Positions 6,626 to 13,674 of a DNA stretch of 15,694 nt are shown here, one piece after another. How positions within the stretch are numbered: position 1 is the first letter of the stretch; every line of letters begins with the position of its first letter. Made by a program: the position numbers and the translations under genes. Source of the stretch: Bacteroidales bacterium (GTDB taxonomy: Bacteria; Bacteroidota; Bacteroidia; Bacteroidales; Dysgonomonadaceae). The notes below the pieces were generated by a model that was given only the letters and a program-made list of their open reading frames with translations, was not told the DNA's origin and searched no databases. The DNA is taken from assembly GCA_012799155.1 (NCBI GenBank), contig JAAZLV010000062.1, forward strand, positions 1-15,694, in the 5' to 3' direction.

Positions 6626-8029
6626 ATGCTTACAGTAGAAAAAATTGGCGGTACCTCTATGTCGCAGTTTCAGGATGTCCTGCAAAACATCATACGGGGA
6701 AACAGAAAGGGAGACCAACTCTATAACCGCATCTTCGTGGTGTCGGCCTATAACAACGTGACCAACTGGTTGCTCGAACACAAAAAGACCGGTGAACCAG
6801 GCATCTACAACAAATTCCTCAACGGTGAGGACTACAGCAGTGCCCTCGATTCGTTCTGCCAACGCCTGCTGCTTATCAACGACGGCTTTGCGGATATCGG
6901 ACTGGACCTGAAAGAGGCACGTGATTTTATCCGCTTTCGGGTGGATCAGGCCAAGACGGTGCTATACAGCCTGGGAAAGGTGCTGGCCTCGGGGTACGTG
7001 AACCGCACCGACATTCACCTTGCCGCACGTGAAATACTTGCTTCCATTGGTGAGGCACACTCCGGGTGGAACTCAGTCAATATCCTCAACAATAACAACA
7101 TCAACGCTCGTTTTATTGACCTCTGCGGATTCAACGACAACGAGCCGTTGACAATAGATCAGCGCATCCACAAGGAATTCAGCGGCATCGATTTCAGCAA
7201 TGTACTTTGTGTGGCTACCGGTTACACCAAAGGTACTGAGGGAATCATGCGGGCATTCGACCGAGGGTATAGTGAAGTCACCTTCAGCAAGATTGCCGTG
7301 GAGGTAAAGGCTCAGGAAGCAGTAATCCACAAGGAGTTTCATCTCTCCAGTGCCGATCCCAAGATTGTGGGGGTAGAAAACAGCATCCCCGTTGGACATA
7401 CCAACTATGTGATTGCTGATCAGTTGGCCGATATCGGTATGGAGGCCATCCACCCTAAGGCTGCCAAGCCATTGGAGTTGGCCGGAATCGACATCCGTAT
7501 CAAGAACACCTTTGAGCCAGAACATCCCGGAACCCTCATCTCTCACGATTATGTCTCGCCTGATCCGCGGGTGGAGATCGTTTCCGGCTCGCGCAAGGTG
7601 ATAGCCATCGAGGTACATGACCCAATGATGGTTGGTGAAGTGGGTTTCGACGGACTCATCATGAGTTACTTCGTCAAGCATGGGGTGAGTTACATTCTGA
7701 AGTCGACCAATGCCAACTCTATCACCATGGTGGTGTGGGACAACGAGAAAAGCCAGGAGCTGATAAAGGTGCTTAAAGAGGTGTTCTATCAGGTGGATGC
7801 AAAACCAATGGCCATTGTATGTGCCATGGGCTCCAACATCGCACTTCCCGGTTTTCTCTATTATGCCGCCAAGGCCCTCTACGAGAAGGAGATTAATGTG
7901 GAGAGCTTCGCTCAGTCGCTGATGCAGGTGAACATGCAGTTTGTGATCCGGCGTGAGCATTATGAGGATGCAGTGATTGCCCTCAATGAAGCACTCTGTA
8001 AAAAGATTGATGCCAACACATCACGCTGA
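6626..8029 (+). CDS. Aspartate kinase, ectoine-type (Ask_ect-like) subgroup
   Basis: Aspartokinase phosphorylates aspartate and opens the pathway to lysine/diaminopimelate, threonine and methionine. The 467-residue protein starts VEKIGGTSM (4-12) where most aspartokinases have KFGGTS, a variant I associate with the ectoine-cluster subgroup. The kinase domain contains SSADPKIVG in place of the usual TADPRIV stretch, preceded by GYTKGTEGIMRAFDRGYSEV, which corresponds to the nucleotide-binding glycine region. The C-terminal third (about residue 330 onward) looks like paired ACT regulatory domains. No homoserine dehydrogenase is fused and no ectoine genes are adjacent. It probably serves normal amino acid supply; feedback regulation cannot be read from the sequence. 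Confidence 0.87.
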   Translation: MLTVEKIGGTSMSQFQDVLQNIIRGNRKGDQLYNRIFVVSAYNNVTNWLLEHKKTGEPGIYNKFLNGEDYSSALDSFCQRLLLINDGFADIGLDLKEARDFIRFRVDQAKTVLYSLGKVLASGYVNRTDIHLAAREILASIGEAHSGWNSVNILNNNNINARFIDLCGFNDNEPLTIDQRIHKEFSGIDFSNVLCVATGYTKGTEGIMRAFDRGYSEVTFSKIAVEVKAQEAVIHKEFHLSSADPKIVGVENSIPVGHTNYVIADQLADIGMEAIHPKAAKPLELAGIDIRIKNTFEPEHPGTLISHDYVSPDPRVEIVSGSRKVIAIEVHDPMMVGEVGFDGLIMSYFVKHGVSYILKSTNANSITMVVWDNEKSQELIKVLKEVFYQVDAKPMAIVCAMGSNIALPGFLYYAAKALYEKEINVESFAQSLMQVNMQFVIRREHYEDAVIALNEALCKKIDANTSR

Positions 8030-8056
8030 CACTCATTTTCCGGACATCATTGATCG

Positions 8057-9283
8057 TTATTGCTCCTCCTCGTAGTTTTGGTATAGAAAATCGTTGTAGG
8101 GAAAACGGGTGGTGTGAATCTCCTTCACCTTCTCATAGATGAGCTGTTTGAGAGCATCGATGTTCTCGCGTTCCCTGGCAGAGATGAAGATGCAGTGCTC
8201 CCTTATCTTGTTTAGCCAGGAGTCCTTCAGTTCATCAAGGGTGAAGTGCTCACGTTTTTTCGGTGTGAGGTCGTCCTCCTCCTTCACAACGTGTGAGAAT
8301 GCGTCAATCTTATTGAAAACCAGAATGACAGGCTTCTCCCTGTCGTCGATCTCAAAGAGCGTTTTCTCAACAACCTCTATTTGCTCCTCAAAAGCCGTGT
8401 GGGAGATATCGACCACATGCAGGAGGATGTCGGCCTCCCGTACCTCATCGAGTGTCGACTTAAACGACTCGATCAGGTGGGTGGGTAACTTGCGGATGAA
8501 ACCTACCGTATCGGTTAGCAGGAATGGCAGGTTCTCGATGGTCACCTTTCGCACTGTTGTATCGAGTGTTGCGAAGAGCTTATTCTCGGCAAACACATCA
8601 CTCTTGCTGAGCAGTGTCATGAGTGTCGACTTTCCAACGTTCGTATAGCCAACCAGTGCCACACGTACCAGTTTACCCCTGTTCTTGCGCTGCACCACTT
8701 TCTGCTTGTCGATATCTTTCAATTCCTGTTTCAAACGTGAAATCTTGTCGAGGATGATGCGCCGGTCGGTCTCCAGCTGTGTCTCTCCTGGGCCGCGCAT
8801 AATGGTTCCGCCACCCCCACGCTGGCGCTCCAGGTGTGTCCACATACGGGTAAGGCGTGGTAGGAGGTACTGATACTGCGCCAGTTCTACCTGTGCCTTA
8901 GCATGGGCTGTCTGTGCCCGCATGGCGAAGATGTCGAGAATCAGGCTGGTACGGTCCATGATGCGGATCTTCAACTCCTTTTCGATGTTGCGGAGTTGCT
9001 TTGCAGAAAGCTCATCATCGAAGATCACCACACCCACTTCGTTTTCCTCGTCCTTCACATATTCTTCTATTTCCTGCAGTTTCCCCTTCCCCACGAAGGT
9101 GACCGGATTGGGCATCTCCAGTCGCTGTTGGAAACGTTTTCCAGGTACCAGGCCGGCCGTCTCCGCCAGAAACGCCAACTCATCGAGGTATTCTTTTACC
9201 TTCTCCTCAGTCTGTTCGGGTGTGATGAGCCCTACTAGCAGGGCGGTTTCATTCTTTATTTCGTTTGTGATGAAGTCTTTCAT
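8057..9283 (-). CDS. hflX: Ribosome-associated GTPase HflX
   Basis: HflX is a GTPase that binds the 50S subunit and splits stalled or hibernating ribosomes. Over 408 residues it has the HflX N-terminal domain (VTFVGKGKLQEI at about 61-72), the glycine-rich linker with RGPGETQLETDRR (163-175), a coiled segment rich in K/E/Q, then the G domain: G1 GYTNVGKST (212-220), G3 DTVG (258-261), G4 NKID (324-327) and G5 SAR (368-370). The C-terminal tail ends in acidic YQNYEEEQ. The ATG gives a standard start. It follows the barrel-protein gene after 72 bp and converges with the aspartokinase gene across 27 bp without a visible terminator. I see no clear promoter directly upstream. Confidence 0.95.
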   Translation of the reverse strand: MKDFITNEIKNETALLVGLITPEQTEEKVKEYLDELAFLAETAGLVPGKRFQQRLEMPNPVTFVGKGKLQEIEEYVKDEENEVGVVIFDDELSAKQLRNIEKELKIRIMDRTSLILDIFAMRAQTAHAKAQVELAQYQYLLPRLTRMWTHLERQRGGGGTIMRGPGETQLETDRRIILDKISRLKQELKDIDKQKVVQRKNRGKLVRVALVGYTNVGKSTLMTLLSKSDVFAENKLFATLDTTVRKVTIENLPFLLTDTVGFIRKLPTHLIESFKSTLDEVREADILLHVVDISHTAFEEQIEVVEKTLFEIDDREKPVILVFNKIDAFSHVVKEEDDLTPKKREHFTLDELKDSWLNKIREHCIFISARERENIDALKQLIYEKVKEIHTTRFPYNDFLYQNYEEEQ

Positions 9284-9355
9284 AAATTTATTCTGAAAAT
9301 TGATGTAATGGGTTGTTTATCATTGTGACCCGGTAGGCTGTGGCGAGATATGTAC

Positions 9356-9871
9356 TTAAAACCAGAAACCGAAGCCGGCAGTGATAAGCAGCTGTGAATA
9401 ATCATTGATGAACTGGTATTTCAGTTCCAGGTTGGCTCTTACGCGGTAGCTTATGTCATGTTGATAGCCGATCCCCAGATTGGCACCCGGTCTGTGATGC
9501 GTCAACGCCTTCCCGGTAGTATTGTATGTTGCCTCCGGATCATAGTGCCAGTTGGAGTAGTGAATACCTGCAAGTGGATAGAGTGAAGCTGCATAACTAA
9601 GGGGCAGGATGTAGTGCAGGTCTGCCTCAGCCATCCACATCCGCTCTCCTTTCGTTTCGAGGTAACGGGTGAAGGAGGGTGCAAACCGCAGGTTGTTGGT
9701 CCGGTAATAATGCAGATGTACACCGGCGCCAGGTTGTTCTGCCACCGATGCATATCCTGCATGGACACCTACACCCCATGTACCCTCAAACTGTGCCTGT
9801 AATGCTGGCCATGAGGATAGCAGTGTGATCAGCATGACTATCCCTCTTATGATGATTGATCGTTGTTTCAT
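9356..9871 (-). CDS. Small outer-membrane beta-barrel protein, unrecognised family
   Basis: This is a 171-residue protein with a typical signal peptide: basic start MKQRSIIIRG, hydrophobic core to about residue 22, probable cleavage after ALQA (residue 26). The mature part consists of alternating aromatic/hydrophobic strands (GVGVHAGYAS, AEADLHYILPLSY, ANLGIGYQHDISYRV, ANLELKYQF) and ends in GFGFWF. A terminal Phe fits an outer-membrane barrel recognised by BamA, probably with about 8 strands. I cannot name a specific family; OmpW/PorT-like small barrels are possibilities. It lies between a TRIC-type membrane protein gene and hflX on the same strand. A promoter-like box sits five bases before the ATG, implying an almost leaderless mRNA. 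Confidence 0.75.
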   Translation of the reverse strand: MKQRSIIIRGIVMLITLLSSWPALQAQFEGTWGVGVHAGYASVAEQPGAGVHLHYYRTNNLRFAPSFTRYLETKGERMWMAEADLHYILPLSYAASLYPLAGIHYSNWHYDPEATYNTTGKALTHHRPGANLGIGYQHDISYRVRANLELKYQFINDYSQLLITAGFGFWF

Positions 9872-9875
9872 CCTA

Positions 9876-9883
9876 CAAAGATA
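9876..9883 (-). promoter_or_regulatory. -7 box immediately upstream of the barrel-protein gene
   Basis: TATCTTTG on the minus strand is a perfect TAnnTTTG box ending four bases before the ATG codon at 9871. A -33 box is not evident. If functional, the transcript would start at or within a few bases of the ATG, or the true start would be the in-frame ATG at 9835. Confidence 0.4.
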
Positions 9884-9930
9884 ACGAAATCAATGAAAAG
9901 ATGTTGTCGTGAAAAGCAATTCTGTGTGAG

Positions 9931-10557
9931 TCAGCTCTCCTCTCCTCCTTTGAGGATCGGGAGATGCCACTGGTAACGTACCGCCAACATCCGGATAAGG
10001 ATCACTGAGGTCGCAGTGGTGAGCTGGATGGCGATTTGATGGATGCCTGCCGCATGCATGATCGTAAAGACGATACCGCCGATGACGCAGGCCAGTGCAT
10101 AGATCTCCTTTCGGAAGATAAGCGGTATTTCGTTGATCAACACATCACGTACCATGCCGCCCACTGAGCCGGTGACTGTGCCCATGATCACAGCCACCCA
10201 GGGTTCATACCCAAGTGAGAGGCTCTTCTCTACGCCCACTACCACGAAGAGTCCCAGTCCGATGCTGTCGAAAAGGAAGAAGGTGTTGTTGAGACGTATC
10301 AGCTGATTGTGGAAGATGATCACGAAGAACAAAGCCAGTAGTGTGGCCCAAAGATAGACGGGGTTCTCCATCCAAAAGGGAGTTACGTTTATGAAGAGAT
10401 CGCGAAGGGTGCCACCACCGATGGCAGTCACGAAGCCTACCACAAAAGCACCGAAGAGATCGAACTTCTTTGCCGATGCCAGTCTGATACCGCTGATGGC
10501 AAAGGCAAATGTGCCAAGGAACTCGATGACGTCTACAAACTCAACTACTATATACAT
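9931..10557 (-). CDS. TRIC/UPF0126 (YadS-like) membrane protein
   Basis: This is a 208-residue integral membrane protein with about seven hydrophobic segments, built as two similar halves. The first carries FDLFGAFVVGFVTAIGGGTL with RD following (32-53), the second FDSIGLG (96-102) and GTVTGSVGGMVRD (126-138). The GGGTLRD/GGMVRD pair is the signature of the bacterial trimeric intracellular cation (TRIC) channel family, also named UPF0126 or glycine-transporter family. Prokaryotic members conduct K+ in reported work; the natural substrate here is unknown. It lies 63 bp after mnmA and 59 bp before the barrel-protein gene with no clear promoter of its own, so it is probably read from the mnmA promoter. 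Confidence 0.9.
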   Translation of the reverse strand: MYIVVEFVDVIEFLGTFAFAISGIRLASAKKFDLFGAFVVGFVTAIGGGTLRDLFINVTPFWMENPVYLWATLLALFFVIIFHNQLIRLNNTFFLFDSIGLGLFVVVGVEKSLSLGYEPWVAVIMGTVTGSVGGMVRDVLINEIPLIFRKEIYALACVIGGIVFTIMHAAGIHQIAIQLTTATSVILIRMLAVRYQWHLPILKGGEES

Positions 10558-10620
10558 TCCTTTTGTTGTATTGTGCTGCTGTCTGTTTCCCGAGAGGCTG
10601 CCATTACACTGTGCGGAGGG

Positions 10621-11685
10621 CTAGATGATCATTCCGCTTCCCAGGCAGAGATGGCTCTCACTGTCGTATACCACCCCAAACTGGCCTGCGGCGATGCCCT
10701 GTACCGGTGCCTCCGACTGAATACGGTACAGATCGCCAATACGGCTGATTCTTCCACGGGTGAAATCGGGTGTATGGCGTATCTTGAAGGTGATCTCCTT
10801 CTCATCGGTGAAATCGCCCCAGATATCTTTTGTGATGAACTCGAAGCCCTGCAGGTTGATTTGATCACCATACTGATGACGGGTGTCATACCCCTTTGAG
10901 ACGTATACGATGTTGCGGTTCACATCCTTCTTAATCACAAACCAGGGGCCACCGCTCAGTCCCAGTCCTTTGCGCTGGCCGATTGTGTGGAACCAGAAAC
11001 CTTGATGCTTTCCCAGGATATTACCTGTCTCCAGTTCTACAATCAATCCCTCCTGTCTTCCCAGGTAACGTTCAATAAATTCGTTGTAGTTCACTTTACC
11101 CAGAAAGCAGATGCCCTGGCTGTCTTTGCGCTTTGCCGAGGGCAGCTTCTGTTCGGCTGCAATGGCGCGCACCTCCGACTTGAGCAGGTCACCAATCGGG
11201 AACATCAACTTAGCGACCTGCAAATAGCTGATCTGCCCAAGAAAGTAGGTCTGATCCTTCACACTGTCTCTTGCCGTAGAGAGCCAGGTCAGGCCTTCCT
11301 TTTCGGTGGTGGTGGCATAGTGTCCCGTGGCAATGCGATCGAACTGATGTCCCCACTTCTGTTCAAAGACGCCGAACTTGATAAGCTTGTTACACATCAT
11401 GTCGGGATTGGGTGTCAGTCCCCGCTTCACAGAATCAATGGTGTAGCGTACCACGCTGTCCCAGTACTCCTCATGTAGCGAAACGATCTCCATTCGGCAA
11501 CCATACTTTTTGGCGATGAACGATACAATCTCAATATCCTCTTCAGAAGGACAGTCAATGTATCCATCCTTATCTTCCATTCCTATCTTAATGTAATAGA
11601 TCACCGGGTCGTGGCCCATCTCCTTCAGGCGGTGTACCACCACAGAGCTATCCACACCACCGGAAACCAAAGCTGCTATCTCCAT
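10621..11685 (-). CDS. mnmA: tRNA-specific 2-thiouridylase MnmA
   Basis: MnmA adenylates and thiolates U34 in the anticodon of tRNA(Lys), tRNA(Glu) and tRNA(Gln), accepting sulfur from a persulfide relay. Over 354 residues it shows the PP-loop SGGVDSS (8-14), catalytic Cys98 in [17 protein letters not shown] (121-124), DQTYFLG (144-150) and the second catalytic Cys193 in [11 protein letters not shown]. The C-terminal beta-barrel domain follows ([12 protein letters not shown] onward). The start ATG gives an N-terminus only seven residues before the PP-loop, normal for the family. Bacteroidota can carry more than one MnmA paralogue, so this may be one of a pair. It is first in the minus-strand series with the TRIC, barrel and hflX genes. 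Confidence 0.94.
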   Translation of the reverse strand: MEIAALVSGGVDSSVVVHRLKEMGHDPVIYYIKIGMEDKDGYIDCPSEEDIEIVSFIAKKYGCRMEIVSLHEEYWDSVVRYTIDSVKRGLTPNPDMMCNKLIKFGVFEQKWGHQFDRIATGHYATTTEKEGLTWLSTARDSVKDQTYFLGQISYLQVAKLMFPIGDLLKSEVRAIAAEQKLPSAKRKDSQGICFLGKVNYNEFIERYLGRQEGLIVELETGNILGKHQGFWFHTIGQRKGLGLSGGPWFVIKKDVNRNIVYVSKGYDTRHQYGDQINLQGFEFITKDIWGDFTDEKEITFKIRHTPDFTRGRISRIGDLYRIQSEAPVQGIAAGQFGVVYDSESHLCLGSGMII

Positions 11686-11705
11686 CGTTTGTTGATTTTG
11701 AACTG

Positions 11706-11713
11706 CAAAGGTA
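11706..11713 (-). promoter_or_regulatory. -7 box of a likely mnmA promoter
   Basis: TACCTTTG on the minus strand is a perfect match to TAnnTTTG, 20 bp before the mnmA ATG. No clear -33 box is present at 19-21 bp. Transcription would start about 15 nt before the ATG. Confidence 0.5.
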
Positions 11714-11781
11714 CAAATAAGAATCGAAATGTGTGATTAGACAGTGTGAGGTGAATGATCATCTTTTAATCGGGAATATAA

Positions 11782-11810
11782 TTGAAACAAAAAAAATAGT
11801 ATTACCTTTA
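11782..11810 (+). promoter_or_regulatory. Possible recJ promoter
   Basis: TACCTTTA (11803-11810) differs from TAnnTTTG only at the last base, with TTG (11782-11784, read within ATTG) 18 bp upstream. If used, it gives a leader of about 120-125 nt before recJ. The leader has a small hairpin, CCCGA (11893-11897) with TCGGG (11905-11909), 30 bp ahead of the start. Confidence 0.35.
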
Positions 11811-11911
11811 CAAATTCGGAATAGACTGTATTTGTCGGTCTAATTGCCGAGATAGGGAGTCGACTACCGGGTGCGGATTGTCCTCCACCTTCCCCGATGC
11901 TGATTCGGGCC

Positions 11912-11998
11912 ATGAGCGCAAAAGAAAAAAACGATATAAATGACTTACAGATGGAATTATTCAACCCTGTCACACGACCAAAAAAATATAACAAATGA
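11912..11998 (+). CDS. Candidate short upstream ORF overlapping the recJ start (28 aa)
   Basis: An ATG at 11912 opens a 28-codon frame beginning MSAKEKNDINDLQMELFNPV and ending KKYNK. It overlaps the first 59 bases of recJ in the +1-shifted frame. It is A-rich, hydrophilic and unlike anything I recognise. It could be a leader peptide that influences recJ initiation, but chance is the simpler explanation. Confidence 0.15.
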   Translation: MSAKEKNDINDLQMELFNPVTRPKKYNK

Positions 11999-13655
11999 AT
12001 TAGCGAAAGAACTTGATTTACATCCCGTACTTGTTGATCTGCTGGTAAATAAGGGAATAGAGAATGCGGAGGAGGCGGACAAATTTCTGCATCCCAGACT
12101 GGAGGATCTTCACGACCCTTTTCTCTTGCCTGATATGGACAAAGCAATTCGGCGTATAGAAAAAGCGCTGGGCGACAAGGAGCGGATCCTTATTTACGGG
12201 GATTACGATGTAGACGGAACAACTGCTGTTTCACTGGTTTACAAATTCTTTCGGGGAATTACCAGCAATATTGATTATTATATTCCGGACCGGTACGATG
12301 AAGGGTATGGCATTTCGTTTCAGGGAATCGATTATGCCGTGAAAACGGGTGTAACGCTCATTATCTCTCTCGATTGCGGCATCAAGGCGGTGAGCAAAGT
12401 CGCCTATGCCAAGGAACATGGCATTGATTTTATTATTTGTGATCACCATATGCCGGACGCTTGTCTTCCGGAAGCGGTGGCTGTGGTCGACGCCAAACGG
12501 CTCGATTCTGTTTACCCTTATGATGAACTCTCCGGTTGCGGTGTGGGCTTCAAGTTGGTACAGGCTTTCTCGGAACGCAACGGTTACCCCTTTTCCGACA
12601 TTGAACCCCTGCTCGATCTGGTAGCAGTGAGCATCGCATCCGATATTGTTCCGTTGACGGGTGAGAACCGGATCATGATTCACTACGGGCTAAAACAGCT
12701 CAACTCCAATCCCAGCTTTGGCTTAAGAGGTATCATCGAGATTTGCGGGCTTCACCGAAAGCAGATCACCGTAAATGACATTGTATTCAAGATTGGTCCC
12801 CGCATCAATGCCTCCGGCAGGATGATGAACGGTAAGGAAGCTGTGGATTTGATGCTGGCGGGTGACATGACTGCTGCACGTGAGAAAAGCAAGAACATTG
12901 ACAAGTATAACGAAGATCGGCGTGAACTGGACAAGCGGATCACCGATGAGGCTATCGACTATATTGACAAGCATATAGATATCGATAACCTGAAGAGCAT
13001 CGTGCTCTACGATGAAAATTGGCACAAAGGTATCGTAGGTATCGTGGCTTCGCGTCTCACGGAGAAATATTTCCGTCCTGCAGTGGTCTTGACCAAGTCG
13101 AACGGGATGATCTCCGGCTCGGCGCGTTCAGTGCCAGGCTATGATGTCTACAAGGCAATTGAGTCGTGCCGGGATATCCTTGAGAATTTCGGAGGACATA
13201 TGTATGCTGCCGGACTGACGTTAAAGGAGGAGCATCTGAAGGAGTTTACCGACCGATTCAACAGCCTCTCCTACGATGGCATAGAACCGGGAATGATGCT
13301 ACCCCAGATTACCGTCGACGCTGAGATAACCCTGTCGCAGATCACACCTGAATTCATTACAGATCTCAAGCTGTTCAGTCCCTTCGGCCCGGAGAATGAA
13401 AATCCGGTTTTCCTATCACGCAACGTACTCGATTCAGGCAATAGCAAACTGGTAGGCAAAGGATTTCGCCATATTAAGCTGGAGTTGAAGGATCAGACAA
13501 GGGAAGCTCCCATGCCTGGCATTGCATTTTGTCGGCAGGATTTCTTTCAGATGATAAAAGCAGGCAAGCCGGTGGATATCTGCTATACGCTGGAGGAAAA
13601 CACCCATGGGAGCCGGTCGTTCACACAGCTGATGATCAAGGATATTCGAGGTTAA
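11940..13655 (+). CDS. recJ: Single-stranded-DNA-specific exonuclease RecJ
   Basis: RecJ degrades single-stranded DNA 5' to 3' in recombination and mismatch or base-excision repair. All DHH-family motifs are present in 571 residues: YGDYDVDG (86-93), SLDCG (143-147), DHH (168-170), SIASDIVP (231-238), PRINASGRM (287-295), then the DHHA1 part with HKGIVGIVASRL (362-373), SGSARS (392-397) and GGHMYAAGL (418-426), and a C-terminal OB-like domain. The length is normal. The start MTYRWNY fits Bacteroidales RecJ N-termini. recQ starts about 19 nt after the stop on the same strand, so the two are very probably co-transcribed and supply nuclease and helicase for 5'-end resection in the RecF pathway. 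Confidence 0.95.
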   Translation: MTYRWNYSTLSHDQKNITNELAKELDLHPVLVDLLVNKGIENAEEADKFLHPRLEDLHDPFLLPDMDKAIRRIEKALGDKERILIYGDYDVDGTTAVSLVYKFFRGITSNIDYYIPDRYDEGYGISFQGIDYAVKTGVTLIISLDCGIKAVSKVAYAKEHGIDFIICDHHMPDACLPEAVAVVDAKRLDSVYPYDELSGCGVGFKLVQAFSERNGYPFSDIEPLLDLVAVSIASDIVPLTGENRIMIHYGLKQLNSNPSFGLRGIIEICGLHRKQITVNDIVFKIGPRINASGRMMNGKEAVDLMLAGDMTAAREKSKNIDKYNEDRRELDKRITDEAIDYIDKHIDIDNLKSIVLYDENWHKGIVGIVASRLTEKYFRPAVVLTKSNGMISGSARSVPGYDVYKAIESCRDILENFGGHMYAAGLTLKEEHLKEFTDRFNSLSYDGIEPGMMLPQITVDAEITLSQITPEFITDLKLFSPFGPENENPVFLSRNVLDSGNSKLVGKGFRHIKLELKDQTREAPMPGIAFCRQDFFQMIKAGKPVDICYTLEENTHGSRSFTQLMIKDIRG

Positions 13656-13674
13656 CGAATACGACTACTTGCGT

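Noticed and set aside
7073..7960. Long open frame (295 codons) on the minus strand inside the aspartokinase gene
   Set aside because: It is antisense to a gene with clear family motifs, its product is rich in His/Leu with no recognisable domain, and no promoter or start signal supports it. It reflects the codon bias of the real gene.
11737..12147. 136-codon minus-strand frame across the mnmA-recJ gap and the recJ start
   Set aside because: It overlaps recJ coding sequence, has low-complexity proline and serine stretches and matches no family I know.
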